Positions 8,329-16,450 are shown, counted from the stretch's first letter. The stretch is DNA of 64,000 nt from Reyranella sp. (GCF_017305915.1 NZ_JAFKJN010000013.1:146858-210857); one strand, 5' to 3'. Program-made: numbers and translations. The notes: generated from the sequence alone by a model not told the origin.

Positions 8329-9265
8329 CGATGTGATCGCGGACCTGCCGAGGCTCGGTCTCGGCCTCGGTCTGCGCAACCTTCATTTCGAGGAGATCCT
8401 GTCGAGCCGGCCGGCGGTCGACTGGTTCGAGGCGATCTCCGAGAACTTCATGGACTCCGGCGGCCGCCCGCGGGCGGTGATCCGCGCCATCGCCGAACGC
8501 TATCCGGTGGCACTGCACGGCGTCTCGCTGTCGATCGGCAGCACCGACCCGCTCGACAGGGATTATCTCGCCCGCCTCAAGCGGCTCGCCGACGAGATCC
8601 GGCCCGCCTGGATCAGCGACCATCTGTGCTGGACCGGCGTGGGCGGCCTCAACTCGCACGACCTGCTGCCGATGCCGCTCACCGCGGAGAGCCTGACGCA
8701 TGTCGCGGGCCGCGTGTGCCAGGTGCAGGACATCCTCGAGCGGCCATTGATCCTCGAGAATCCCAGCAGCTACGTCCGCTTCGTGCAGTCGACGATGGAG
8801 GAGCCCGAGTTCCTGCGCCGGCTCGCCGAGGCTACCGGCTGCGGCCTGCTGCTCGACGTCAACAACGTGTTCGTGAGCTGCTTCAATAGCGGCGCCGATC
8901 CGGTCGCCTATCTCGAGGCCTTTCCCTGCGAGCGCGTCGTCCAGATGCACCTCGCCGGGCACCAGCAGCATGGCGGCCACATCATCGACACCCACGACCG
9001 GCCGGTTCGTCCCGAGGTCTGGGAGCTGTTCCGCCTCGCCTGGGCGCGCACCGGCGGGGCGTCGACGCTGCTCGAATGGGACGGCGACATTCCGGGCTTC
9101 GCCGACTGCCACGCCGAGCTGCTGAAGGCCAAGCCCTACATGGACGGGCGCTTCGATCCGGAGAGCGTCCAGCCGACCGGGTCCGGCGGCGGCGCCGGCG
9201 TCTCCAATCCGGTCGGCTTCCTCGTGCCGCGCGTCATGGACAGCGCCGTGCTGGAGCCGGCATGA
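8315..9265 (+). CDS. DUF692 / MNIO family multinuclear non-heme iron enzyme
   Basis: A 316-residue TIM-barrel enzyme of the DUF692 family. Members such as MbnB, TglH and bufferin-maturing enzymes use iron clusters to oxidise Cys residues in peptides or proteins. Metal-site motifs are visible in the expected order: LHG (H68), SDHLCW (H103), LENPSSY (E148), LDVNNVFV (D181, N183), MHLAGH (H212, H216), DTHD (D225, H227) and LEWDGD (E254, D256). The GTG at 8315 overlaps the Cys-rich gene by 14 bases; a second in-frame GTG at 8333 is possible. It overlaps the DUF2063 gene by ATGA. The context of substrate, enzyme and partner strongly supports a peptide-modifying cassette. Confidence 0.93.
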   Translation: MAAASDVIADLPRLGLGLGLRNLHFEEILSSRPAVDWFEAISENFMDSGGRPRAVIRAIAERYPVALHGVSLSIGSTDPLDRDYLARLKRLADEIRPAWISDHLCWTGVGGLNSHDLLPMPLTAESLTHVAGRVCQVQDILERPLILENPSSYVRFVQSTMEEPEFLRRLAEATGCGLLLDVNNVFVSCFNSGADPVAYLEAFPCERVVQMHLAGHQQHGGHIIDTHDRPVRPEVWELFRLAWARTGGASTLLEWDGDIPGFADCHAELLKAKPYMDGRFDPESVQPTGSGGGAGVSNPVGFLVPRVMDSAVLEPA

Positions 9266-10077
9266 GCGTCGGGCCCGCCGACCTCGCAACCGTCCAGCGC
9301 TGGATGCACGAGGCGCTGGTCTTCCCGCGCCGGGTGTCGCGCGAGGGGATCGATGGCCGGCTCGCCTCGTTTCCCGGCCTGAGCGGCGCCGAGGGGCTGG
9401 CGATCTACCAGCGCGGCTACTTCCTGCGTATCGCGAGCTGCATGCGCGAGCAGTTCCCGGCGCTCTGCCACGCGCTCGGCGCGCCGCTGTTCGACGATTT
9501 CGTCGCCGAGTACATCCGCGAGCAGCCGCCCGAAAGCCATACACTCTACGATCTCGGCCGCCGCTTCCCGGCGTTCCTCGACGAGAGCCGGCCCGATCGC
9601 GATCAGCCGCCGGAAGAGCGCGAGGTGTGGATCGACTTCATGGTCGATCTCGCCCGCTTCGAGCGCCAGATGTTCGTGATGTTCGATGCCCCGGGCCACG
9701 AGGGCAAGCCGTTTGCCGCGCCTGAGACTCCGAACGCGCAACTGCGTCTGCAGCCGGCCTTCGCGTTGGGCGCCTATCGCTTTCCGGTCGCCGCCTACTA
9801 TCACGCCGTTCGCCAGAAGCAGTCCGTCGAGCTGCCGCCGGCCGAACCGAGCTTTGCGGCTCTGGTGCGGACGGACTACGTCACCCGCACCGTCGTGCTC
9901 AGCGCGCCGGAGTATCTGTTCCTGAAGGCGATGACCGACGGCGGCGGCGTCGACGCGGGGATCGAAGCGGTGGCACGGCACCTCGGCGCGACGCCGGACG
10001 AGGTGCGCCGATCCTGGGTGTCGGCGCAGGGCAGCCGTCGGCGTTGGATGGAGTGCGGGTTCTTCATCGCGTCGTAA
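9262..10077 (+). CDS. DUF2063 (HvfC/BufC N-terminal) partner protein of MNIO enzyme
   Basis: A 271-residue protein. The N-terminal DUF2063 domain (about 8-105) shows [15 protein letters not shown], the [26 protein letters not shown] core, and [27 protein letters not shown]. The C-terminal half contains [13 protein letters not shown] and a helical tail. Such proteins pair with DUF692 enzymes; in studied systems the partner binds the precursor and helps the enzyme, although databases once called the domain DNA-binding. ATG 9262 overlaps the MNIO stop, implying translational coupling. It closes the four-gene operon. Confidence 0.9.
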   Translation: MSVGPADLATVQRWMHEALVFPRRVSREGIDGRLASFPGLSGAEGLAIYQRGYFLRIASCMREQFPALCHALGAPLFDDFVAEYIREQPPESHTLYDLGRRFPAFLDESRPDRDQPPEEREVWIDFMVDLARFERQMFVMFDAPGHEGKPFAAPETPNAQLRLQPAFALGAYRFPVAAYYHAVRQKQSVELPPAEPSFAALVRTDYVTRTVVLSAPEYLFLKAMTDGGGVDAGIEAVARHLGATPDEVRRSWVSAQGSRRRWMECGFFIAS

Positions 10078-10205
10078 CGCGCGCTGTGGCTTGACCGTCA
10101 CACCCGGCCGAAAAGCTTTCTCGTTGGCGCCTGTCCCCGTGCAGACGGCATGCGCGGCTTCTATAAGCCGCGCCTTCGATCGGCGCGGGCCGATGCGATT
10201 GGGTC
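10078..10205. other. Short intergenic stretch with hairpin
   Basis: After the MNIO operon there is a 9-bp inverted repeat (GCGCGGCTT at 10152-10160, loop CTAT, AAGCCGCGC at 10165-10173) without a T tract. It may help end the operon transcript. Nothing else recognisable. Confidence 0.4.
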
Positions 10206-10424
10206 ATCGGTACCGTCTGGCCACCGCGCGAGATCGTGCAGAAGCTCTATCCCGAGACCGCCAAGGCGATCGAGGGCGCGGAGCTGCGCGCCGGCATGTC
10301 GCAGCTCGGTGTGGAGGCCTCGCTGGTCGAGCCCGACGTCTATAATCTGTAGCTCAAGAGGGGAATCGCCGACAATGCGGAGCTGGTGAAAGCCGCCGGC
10401 ATCCCGATCGGCGGCGCCCAGTAG
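10206..10424 (+). pseudogene. Remnant of a Bug/TctC-family receptor, C-terminal piece with in-frame TAG
   Basis: One continuous frame reads IGTVWPPREIVQKLYPETAK and AIEGAELRAGMSQLGVEASL, then VEPDVYNL, TAG (10350-10352), LKRGIADNAELVKAAGIPIG and a final TAG at 10422. This is the shape of the last ~70 residues of Bug receptors: a PREIVQKL helix, a 'dpelraRL..lG.e' segment, then the terminal '...lVkaAGI' helix. No upstream receptor domain is present, so the gene is a truncated, stop-interrupted relic. It ends 17 bases before the propionyl-CoA synthetase start. Confidence 0.68.
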
Positions 10425-10441
10425 GCTGGAAGGAAACGGTC

Positions 10442-12349
10442 ATGGCGACAGGCGACAAGTATCGCGCGGAGCACGCACGCTCGCTGAAGGATCCCGACGG
10501 CTTCTGGGCCGAGCAGGCGGAGAAGCTCGACTGGTCGAAGCGCTGGGACAAGGTGCTCGATGCTTCGCGCGCGCCGTTCTATGCCTGGTTCACCGGCGGC
10601 GAGATGAACGCCTGCCACAACGCGCTCGACCGCCATGCCGACGGGCCGCGCGGCAGCCAGGCGGCGCTGGTCTACGATTCGCCGGTCACCAACACCAAGA
10701 AGACCTTCACCTACCGCGAGCTGCGCGATGCCGTGGCGCAGCTTGCCGGCGCGATCGCCGCGCAAGGCGTCAAGAAGGGCGACCGCGTGATCGTCTACAT
10801 GCCGATGATCCCCGAGGCGGCGATGGCGATGCTGGCCTGCGCGCGGCTCGGCGCCATCCATTCGGTGGTGTTCGGCGGCTTCGCGGCCAACGAGCTCGCG
10901 ACCCGCATCGACGACAGCCGGCCCAAGCTGGTGCTGGCCGCCTCGTGCGGCCTCGAGCCCGGCCGCATCGTCCACTACAAGCCCTTGCTCGACCAGGCGA
11001 TCGAGATTGCGCAGCACAAGGTGCCGAAAGTCATCCTGTTCCAGCGCCCGCAGGCGGTCGCGACCATGAAGCCCGGCCGCGATCTCGACTGGGTCGAGAC
11101 GGTCGGCGCCGCCGAGCCGCACGCTTGCGTGCCCGTCGAGGCAACGCATCCGCTCTACATTCTCTATACGTCCGGCACGACCGGCCAGCCCAAGGGCGTG
11201 GTGCACGACACCGGCGGCTACTGCGTCGCGCTCTACTGGTCGATGAAGAACCTCTACGGCATCGAGCCGGGCGAGATGTGGTGGACCGCTTCGGACGTCG
11301 GCTGGGCGGTCGGCCACAGCTACACGGTCTACGGCCCGCTGCTCTACGGCGCGACCTCGATCCTCTACGAGGGCAAGCCGGTCGGCACGCCCGATGCCGG
11401 CGCCTTCTGGCGCGTGATCTCCGAGTACAAGGCGGTGGCGCTGTTCACCGCGCCGACCGCCTTCCGCGCCATCAAGAAGGAGGATCCCGACGGCAAGCTC
11501 CTGAGGAGCTACGACCTGGCGAGCTTCCGCACTTTGTTTCTCGCGGGCGAGCGCGGCGATCCGCCGACCATCCAGTGGGCGCAGACCATGCTCGGCGTGC
11601 CGATCGTCGATCACTGGTGGCAGACCGAGACCGGCTGGTCGATCTGCGGCAACTTCCAGGGGCTCGATCCGATGCCGATCAAGCCGGGCTCGTGCTCGGT
11701 GCCGGCGCCGGGCTGGGACCTGCATGTGCTGGACGACAACGGCAAGCCGATGAAACGCGGCGAGGTCGGCGCGCTGGTCGCCAGGCTGCCGATGCCGCCG
11801 GGCACCTTCCCGACCCTGTGGCAGGCCGAGCAGCGCTTCAAGGAGGCCTACCTCAGCGAGTTCCCCGGCCACTACAAGACCGGCGATGCCGGCGTGATCG
11901 ACGCGGACGGCTACGTTTCGGTGATGACGCGCGTCGACGACGTGATCAATGTCGCGGGCCACCGCCTCTCGACCGGCCAGATCGAGGAGGTGCTGGCGAG
12001 CCATGACGCCGTCGCCGAATGCGCCTGTGTCGGCATCGCCGACGAGATGAAGGGCCAGGTGCCGCTCGGCTTCCTGGTGCTGAAGTCGGGCGTCAGCCGG
12101 CCCGAAGGAGAGATCGTGCGCGAAGTCGTCCAAATGGTGCGCGACAAGATCGGCCCGGTCGCCTTCTTCAAGCAGGCGCTGGTCGTGCCGCGGCTGCCCA
12201 AGACGCGTTCGGGCAAGATCCTGCGCGGCACCATGCAGAAGATCGCCGACGGCCAGCCGTGGAAGATGCCGGCGACGATCGACGATCCGGCCGCGCTGGA
12301 AGAAGTGACCGGCAGCCTGAAGTCGGCCGGCTTCGCGGCGAAGGGCTGA
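10442..12349 (+). CDS. prpE: Propionyl-CoA/acetyl-CoA synthetase family (PrpE-like)
   Basis: A 635-residue ANL enzyme of the acetyl/propionyl-CoA synthetase branch. It starts with the ACAS N-terminal domain (FWAEQAEKLDWSKRWDKVLD), has YTSGTTGQPKGV at about 242-253, the VDHWWQTETGW motif that sets small-acid specificity, GEVGALVARLPMPPG, and ends with PKTRSGKILRGTM holding the catalytic (and potentially acetylated) Lys. The CHNALDRH and WWTASDVGWAVGHSY features fit PrpE better than Acs. It forms propionyl-CoA or a similar short acyl-CoA from acid, ATP and CoA. Start ATG has a GGAAGG ribosome site. Neighbouring genes also act on acyl-CoAs. Confidence 0.87.
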   Translation: MATGDKYRAEHARSLKDPDGFWAEQAEKLDWSKRWDKVLDASRAPFYAWFTGGEMNACHNALDRHADGPRGSQAALVYDSPVTNTKKTFTYRELRDAVAQLAGAIAAQGVKKGDRVIVYMPMIPEAAMAMLACARLGAIHSVVFGGFAANELATRIDDSRPKLVLAASCGLEPGRIVHYKPLLDQAIEIAQHKVPKVILFQRPQAVATMKPGRDLDWVETVGAAEPHACVPVEATHPLYILYTSGTTGQPKGVVHDTGGYCVALYWSMKNLYGIEPGEMWWTASDVGWAVGHSYTVYGPLLYGATSILYEGKPVGTPDAGAFWRVISEYKAVALFTAPTAFRAIKKEDPDGKLLRSYDLASFRTLFLAGERGDPPTIQWAQTMLGVPIVDHWWQTETGWSICGNFQGLDPMPIKPGSCSVPAPGWDLHVLDDNGKPMKRGEVGALVARLPMPPGTFPTLWQAEQRFKEAYLSEFPGHYKTGDAGVIDADGYVSVMTRVDDVINVAGHRLSTGQIEEVLASHDAVAECACVGIADEMKGQVPLGFLVLKSGVSRPEGEIVREVVQMVRDKIGPVAFFKQALVVPRLPKTRSGKILRGTMQKIADGQPWKMPATIDDPAALEEVTGSLKSAGFAAKG

Positions 12350-12373
12350 AACCGTAGGTTGGTTGCCGTTTGA

Positions 12374-12395
12374 ATGACAGCATATATGCTGTCAT
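12374..12395. promoter_or_regulatory. Perfect 22-bp palindrome, probable toxin-antitoxin operator
   Basis: ATGACAGCATA followed by its exact reverse complement, ending one base before the proposed GTG start of the PIN gene. Symmetry, position and the neighbouring RHH antitoxin suggest an autoregulatory operator. Its AT-rich centre (CATATATG) could include the -10 element. Confidence 0.7.
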
Positions 12396-12396
12396 C

Positions 12397-12828
12397 GTGG
12401 TTTCAATCGTTCTCGACACCAATGTCGTGATCGCGGCCCTGCGGTCGGGTAGCGGCGCGGCAAGGCAGGTTCTGCTTGGTTGTGCGGTCGGCGCCTACGA
12501 GCCTCTGTTTGGTCCGGCCTTACTCGCGGAGTATGAATACGCGCTCTTTCATGAACGTCTGCCCGAGAGCCTTGCGAACCAAAGCCGACGCCGGGAGATT
12601 CTGGCGGACGTGACGGCCGTCGGGCGATGGGTGAACGTATATTATCTGTGGCGACCTAATTTGCGAGATGAGGCGGACAATCATCTCGTCGAGCTTGCCG
12701 TCGCCGGTGGTGCGGCGGCCATCGTCACCCACAATGTTCGCGATCTGGTGAGTGGAGAATTGATGTTCCCCTCCGTGCGCGTCCTCACGCCGGGAGCTTT
12801 CCTGAAGGAGTTTCCATGTCCACCCTGA
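12397..12828 (+). CDS. PIN-domain toxin of a type II toxin-antitoxin pair
   Basis: About 143 residues from GTG 12397. PIN-domain acidic residues are visible: VLDTNV at the N-terminus (Asp), LLAEYEYAL (Glu), RDEADNHLVELA (Asp pair) and AAAIVTHNVRDL near the end, as in the 'putative toxin, PIN family' group of ribonucleases. A TTG at 12370 would extend the protein through the palindrome at 12374-12395; I prefer GTG 12397, which leaves the palindrome upstream as an operator and begins at the conserved VSIVLDTN. Only weak ribosome-site sequence precedes it, so a leaderless transcript is possible. It overlaps the antitoxin by 13 bases. Confidence 0.85.
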   Translation: MVSIVLDTNVVIAALRSGSGAARQVLLGCAVGAYEPLFGPALLAEYEYALFHERLPESLANQSRRREILADVTAVGRWVNVYYLWRPNLRDEADNHLVELAVAGGAAAIVTHNVRDLVSGELMFPSVRVLTPGAFLKEFPCPP

Positions 12829-13094
12829 CCATTCGGATGCCGGACGACACTCACGCACGTCTTCGCGATCTTGCGCGCGTTCGCGGCCTGAGTATCAACA
12901 AGCTCATCGAGGAGATGGCGACGGCGACGTTAGCGGCGCATGATGCCGAGGTGAGGTTCCGCCTGATGGCCTCGCGTGGCGATCCCAAGCGTCTGGAGGC
13001 GACTTTGAGACGCCTCGATGCCGAGGATAGACGGAAAGGGCTGGCCGAAGAGAAGCGGCCGTTTCGGGCGCAGCGCCGGAGAACGAGGAAGTAG
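12816..13094 (+). CDS. Ribbon-helix-helix antitoxin
   Basis: A 92-residue protein. The N-terminus STLTIRMPDDTHARLRDLARVRGLSINKLIEE is a ribbon-helix-helix DNA-binding fold: the beta strand TIRMPD, then two helices. The remaining ~45 residues are charged and helical and would wrap the toxin. It follows the PIN gene with overlap (toxin-first order) and has a strong AAGGAG ribosome site inside the toxin gene, which would favour antitoxin synthesis. The likely DNA target is the palindrome at 12374-12395. Confidence 0.83.
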   Translation: MSTLTIRMPDDTHARLRDLARVRGLSINKLIEEMATATLAAHDAEVRFRLMASRGDPKRLEATLRRLDAEDRRKGLAEEKRPFRAQRRRTRK

Positions 13095-13111
13095 CTGGAA
13101 GGAAGACGATT

Positions 13112-14626
13112 ATGACTCTCGACATCAACCGCCCCGATCTCACGGTGGGCGTGGTCGGCACCGGCGCCATGGGACGCGGTATCGCGCAGGTGACGGCGCA
13201 GGGCGGCATCAAGGCGATCCTGTTCGACGCCGCGGCGGGCGGGGCGGCCAAGGCGAAGGGCGGCATCCTCGAGACGCTGAAGGGGCTGGTGGCGAAGGGG
13301 CGGCTGACCGATGTCGATCTCGCCAAGACCGAGGCCAACCTCGCCGTCGCCGGCAAGCTCGAGGACCTCAAGGCCTGCCACGTCGTGGTCGAGGCGGTGT
13401 TCGAGAACCTCGAGGTCAAGCAGAAGCTGTTCTGCGAGCTCGAGGCCGTGGTGGCGGCCGACTGCATCCTCGCCTCCAACACCTCGTCGATCCGCATCGC
13501 CTCGATCGCGCGTTCGCTGAAGCAGCGCGATCGGGTCTGCGGCATGCACTACTTCAATCCGGTGCCGTTGATGAAGCTGGTCGAGGTCATCCGCGCCGCC
13601 GACACCGCGCAATGGGTGGTCGATGCCATGGTGGCGCTGGGCAAGCGGCAGACCCGCGTGCCGGTGGTGGTCGGCGACACGCCGGGCTTCCTGGTCAATC
13701 TCGGCGGCACGGCGATCGGCACCGAGGGCCTGCGTATCTACCAAGAGGGCCGCGCTACGGTCGCCGCAGTCGATGCCGTGATGCGCGACTCCTGCGGCTT
13801 CCGCATGGGGCCGTTCGAGCTGATGGATCTCACCGGCATCGACGTGAACTTCCCGGCGCGCAAGATCATCTACGAGGGCTTCTTCCACGACCGGCGCATG
13901 ACGCCGAGCCCGTACCACGAGAGCCTCTATGCGGCGGGCAAGCTCGGCCGCAAGACTGGTGGCGGCTGGTACGCCTACGACGCCAAGGGCGCCAAGGTCG
14001 ATCCCGGCGCCGACCATCTGCCGTCGGTGCCGCCCGCGACGAGCGCGGTGGTGATGGACAGCCACAACGAGAAGCTGGTCCAGCTCGTGGTCGCGGCCGG
14101 CGCCGACACCCTGGCGATCGACGACGGCAAGAGCCCGATCCTGGTGGCGCCGATCGGCAAGGACGCGACGACCACGGCGATCGAGCGCAATCTCGATCCC
14201 AAGCGCACCGTCGCGGTCGACCTCACCGGCGACCACCACAAGCGCATCACGATCATGACGCCGCCGGGCGCCGACACGCAGGTGCGGGATGCGGCGGCGG
14301 CGATGTTCGCCAAGGCCGGCACCAAGGTGACCCTGATCAAGGACTCGCCCGGCTTCATCGCCCAGCGCATGGTGTCGATGATCGCCAACCTCGGCTGCGA
14401 GATGGCGATGATCGGCATCGCCTCGGCGGCCGACGTCGACACCGCCATGACCCTCGGCCTCAACTATCCGCGCGGGCCCTTGGCCCTGGCCGACTGGCTG
14501 GGCGTCAAGGACTGCCACGAGATCCTGGTCCAGCTCCAGGCCATCACCGGCGACGACCGCTACCGTCCCAGCCAGTGGCTGCGCCGCCGCGCCATGCTCG
14601 GCATGAGCGCCACGACGCCAGAGTGA
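13112..14626 (+). CDS. 3-hydroxyacyl-CoA dehydrogenase (PaaH/FadB2-like, two C-terminal domains)
   Basis: A 504-residue NAD-dependent dehydrogenase. The Rossmann motif GVVGTGAMGRGIAQVTAQGG is at about 11-30. The catalytic region shows VVEAVFENLEVKQKLF, LASNTSSIRIASIA and the HYFNPVPLMKLVEV loop. The HCDH domain follows (GDTPGFLVN, RKTGGGWYAYD), and a second HCDH-like module lies near the C-terminus (KDSPGFIAQRMVSMIANLG, LNYPRGPLALADWLG). Two-module enzymes of this length act in aerobic phenylacetate or fatty acid breakdown. Transcribed with propionyl-CoA synthetase and thiolase-type genes around it, but the toxin-antitoxin pair sits immediately upstream. Confidence 0.9.
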   Translation: MTLDINRPDLTVGVVGTGAMGRGIAQVTAQGGIKAILFDAAAGGAAKAKGGILETLKGLVAKGRLTDVDLAKTEANLAVAGKLEDLKACHVVVEAVFENLEVKQKLFCELEAVVAADCILASNTSSIRIASIARSLKQRDRVCGMHYFNPVPLMKLVEVIRAADTAQWVVDAMVALGKRQTRVPVVVGDTPGFLVNLGGTAIGTEGLRIYQEGRATVAAVDAVMRDSCGFRMGPFELMDLTGIDVNFPARKIIYEGFFHDRRMTPSPYHESLYAAGKLGRKTGGGWYAYDAKGAKVDPGADHLPSVPPATSAVVMDSHNEKLVQLVVAAGADTLAIDDGKSPILVAPIGKDATTTAIERNLDPKRTVAVDLTGDHHKRITIMTPPGADTQVRDAAAAMFAKAGTKVTLIKDSPGFIAQRMVSMIANLGCEMAMIGIASAADVDTAMTLGLNYPRGPLALADWLGVKDCHEILVQLQAITGDDRYRPSQWLRRRAMLGMSATTPE

Positions 14627-14715
14627 TCGCAGCGTGACGAGCCGAAGGCGCGCTGTCACCGACTTGTGAGGAGGCATCGACTTTCTTTCCGCCGCCGCGA
14701 TCATATGTCGATGGG

Positions 14716-14844
14716 ATGAAGCCGATCGTCGCCACGCTGGTGCTGTTTGTTGCAGCTCTTGGTCTTGTCAGCTGCAAGGACGCGCCCGGCGCTGATGGGC
14801 GCTATGCAACTCACGATCGCGGCTATCTCAACCGCGGTCCGTGA
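14716..14844 (+). CDS. Small lipoprotein (42 residues)
   Basis: ATG 14716 opens a short frame with a lipoprotein signal: MKPIVATLVLFVAALGLVSC, with the lipobox LVSC giving a lipid-modified Cys at residue 20. A 22-residue mature tail follows (KDAPGADGRYATHDRGYLNR, then GP). No family is recognised. It is easily missed because of its length. It precedes the structured repeat at 14851. Confidence 0.5.
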   Translation: MKPIVATLVLFVAALGLVSCKDAPGADGRYATHDRGYLNRGP

Positions 14845-14850
14845 AAATCA

Positions 14851-14955
14851 TTATGGGCAATGGAACGATGAAAAGGCCCTGAGAATCAGGCCGCGAATCG
14901 CGATCCATTGCCCATAATAGGTGACGGCAACACGCGCGCGTACAATGGCGGCATG
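14851..14955 (+). repeat. Structured repeat element, copy 1
   Basis: Begins with TTATGGGCAATGGA, which pairs perfectly with TCCATTGCCCATAA at 14904-14917. Inside are smaller hairpins (CGCG-AAT-CGCG, and CTGA-GAA-TCAG). Similarity to copy 2 (16133-16237) continues past the right arm (TAGGT..CGGCA) to AATGGCGGCATG. The last ATG of the element is the proposed start codon of the HNH gene. Confidence 0.7.
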
Positions 14956-15492
14956 TCCTTCCGCCGATGTCCGCGTCACTGGACGCTCCAGCAACGCCTT
15001 CGCCACCGCAGTGTCCGTGATCCCAAGACCGGCTGCATCCTATGGACGGGCTGCCGCAACAAACAGGGGTACGGAATACTGACGGCCTTCAACAAGCTGA
15101 TGACGGCTCATCGAACGTCGTGGGCAGTCGCACGGGGCCCCATCCCGAAGGGCCTGTACGTCTGTCACAGATGTGATGTACGGACGTGCATTAATCCGAG
15201 GCATCTTTTTCTCGGCACGCATCAGGAAAATATGGCGGACATGGCCGCCAAGATGCAGCGCGAAAAAGGTATCGAGAACGGTCCGGAGCGTCGGCCCGAC
15301 AAGTCGCCAGAGATCATGCGGATCGAGATGCTGGGGCGCGAGTTCGTTACCCGCGTGCTGGTGATCCGTCCGCTGGCCGACGGTCGAATACCTCCCGCAG
15401 CAGGTCGACCATCGCCTTCCAAGACCGGGCATCGGCCGCGGCGTCGTAGCGCTGGCCGGGCACGCTGTCGTCAGTCAGCTCGGGATTGGTGA
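14953..15492 (+). CDS. HNH endonuclease (phage/homing type)
   Basis: A 179-residue protein. The HNH core is clear: [16 protein letters not shown], then [46 protein letters not shown], with the His-Asn-His and two Cys pairs (CHRC, CINPRH) of the zinc-bound HNH_3-like fold. Residues from about 131 on overlap the 3' end of the convergent dienelactone hydrolase gene, and the last ~45 residues are Arg/Pro/Ser-rich, as expected for antisense readthrough. The native stop may therefore have been lost. The start coincides with the end of a structured repeat, hinting that repeat and endonuclease moved together. Confidence 0.8.
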   Translation: MSFRRCPRHWTLQQRLRHRSVRDPKTGCILWTGCRNKQGYGILTAFNKLMTAHRTSWAVARGPIPKGLYVCHRCDVRTCINPRHLFLGTHQENMADMAAKMQREKGIENGPERRPDKSPEIMRIEMLGREFVTRVLVIRPLADGRIPPAAGRPSPSKTGHRPRRRSAGRARCRQSARDW

Positions 15493-16099
15493 AGCTGTGC
15501 TGGACGCCGGCATAGACCTGGATCTCCCAGTCGATAGTCGCCGCGCTCATCTGCGTCACGAACTCCGACACTTGAGCGGGCAGCACCAGCGGATCGGCGG
15601 CGCCATGGCAAACGAGCACACGGCCTTTGATGTTCGCGGCGTCCTGCGGCCGCGAAGTCGCTAGCCCGCCATGGAAGGTGACGATCGCCAGGAGGGCGGC
15701 GCCGCTGCGGCCGAGCTCGAGGGCCGTGGTGCCGCCGAAGCAGTAGCCGATGGCCGAGAGCTTCGTGCCGTCCACGCTTGGATGACGGCGTGTGACGTCG
15801 AGGGCGCTGCGGGCCCGGGCGTGCCAGCGGTCAGCGTCGGCGCCCAGCTTCTTCATCCACTCGATCGCCTGCGGCACCTCGGGGGTGAAGGCGCCGTTGC
15901 CATAGAGATCGGCGACGAACACGGCGAAGCCTTCGCCTGCCAGGCGGCGGGCGCTGGCCTTGGCGGTCTCGCCGAGCCCGCGGGCATCGGGAAACAGGAC
16001 GACGCCGGGGTGTGGACCGGCGGTGGGGACACGGACGAGCAGGCCGCGGCAGGTAACGTCGCCATCGGCGTAATCGATTGGGCTTTCTTCAAGGGACAT
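15347..16099 (-). CDS. Dienelactone hydrolase family protein
   Basis: A 250-residue alpha/beta hydrolase. The catalytic triad is readable: Cys in [11 protein letters not shown] (nucleophile elbow), Asp in [11 protein letters not shown] and His in [24 protein letters not shown] and FVADLYGNG are typical of the DLH domain. Such enzymes open lactone rings or cleave small esters; substrate unknown. The last ~48 codons overlap the HNH gene on the other strand. Copy 2 of the structured repeat lies just upstream of its start. Confidence 0.88.
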   Translation of the reverse strand: MSLEESPIDYADGDVTCRGLLVRVPTAGPHPGVVLFPDARGLGETAKASARRLAGEGFAVFVADLYGNGAFTPEVPQAIEWMKKLGADADRWHARARSALDVTRRHPSVDGTKLSAIGYCFGGTTALELGRSGAALLAIVTFHGGLATSRPQDAANIKGRVLVCHGAADPLVLPAQVSEFVTQMSAATIDWEIQVYAGVQHSFTNPELTDDSVPGQRYDAAADARSWKAMVDLLREVFDRRPADGSPARG

Positions 16100-16132
16100 G
16101 CCGCCATCCTAGGCCGTCTCGGCGACAATTCG

Positions 16133-16237
16133 TTATGGGCAATGGAAGCTTCGGAAACCCCGGAAACTCAGGGCCGAATCGGCCGTCCATTGTCCATAAT
16201 AGGTCGCGGCAGGCGTCACTGGTAAAATGGCGGCATG
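16133..16237 (+). repeat. Structured repeat element, copy 2
   Basis: TTATGGGCAATGGA at 16133 pairs with TCCATTGTCCATAA at 16186-16199 (one mismatch). The inner hairpin is GGCCG-AAT-CGGCC, where copy 1 has CGCG-AAT-CGCG, so the stem is kept while its bases differ. It ends AAATGGCGGCATG like copy 1, but no HNH gene follows here. Confidence 0.7.
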
Positions 16238-16434
16238 GTTTGCCGAGGCCTCCTGCGTACGCTTCTTCCGTCGTCAGGCGGCGGAACGACGGAGGGGAGG
16301 GGCCGCCGCTCTTTGCACCCCCGGGGGAGTGACAAGACTTGAGACTCCTGCACGGAAAGACCCTGTCGCCGGGGCACTGGAGCGAGTCTCGGGCAGGGAG
16401 ACTCGTGCGATCTGCCACCCCACTACCTTTCAAG

Positions 16435-16450
16435 TTGACGTTTACGTAAA
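16435..16450. promoter_or_regulatory. LiuR-like (MerR family) operator
   Basis: TTGACGTTTACGTAAA is a 16-bp inverted repeat built on two ACGT cores, the general form of LiuR-type sites controlling branched-chain acyl-CoA and fatty acid catabolism. It lies about 70 bases upstream of the acyl-CoA dehydrogenase start. No MerR regulator gene is in the window. Confidence 0.55.

Noticed and set aside
5134..10424. Amber recoding (TAG read as an amino acid), suggested by two genes with internal TAG
   Set aside because: Several intact genes in the window, such as the Cys-rich gene and dppF, end with TAG, so general suppression is unlikely. Decay or sequence error is simpler.
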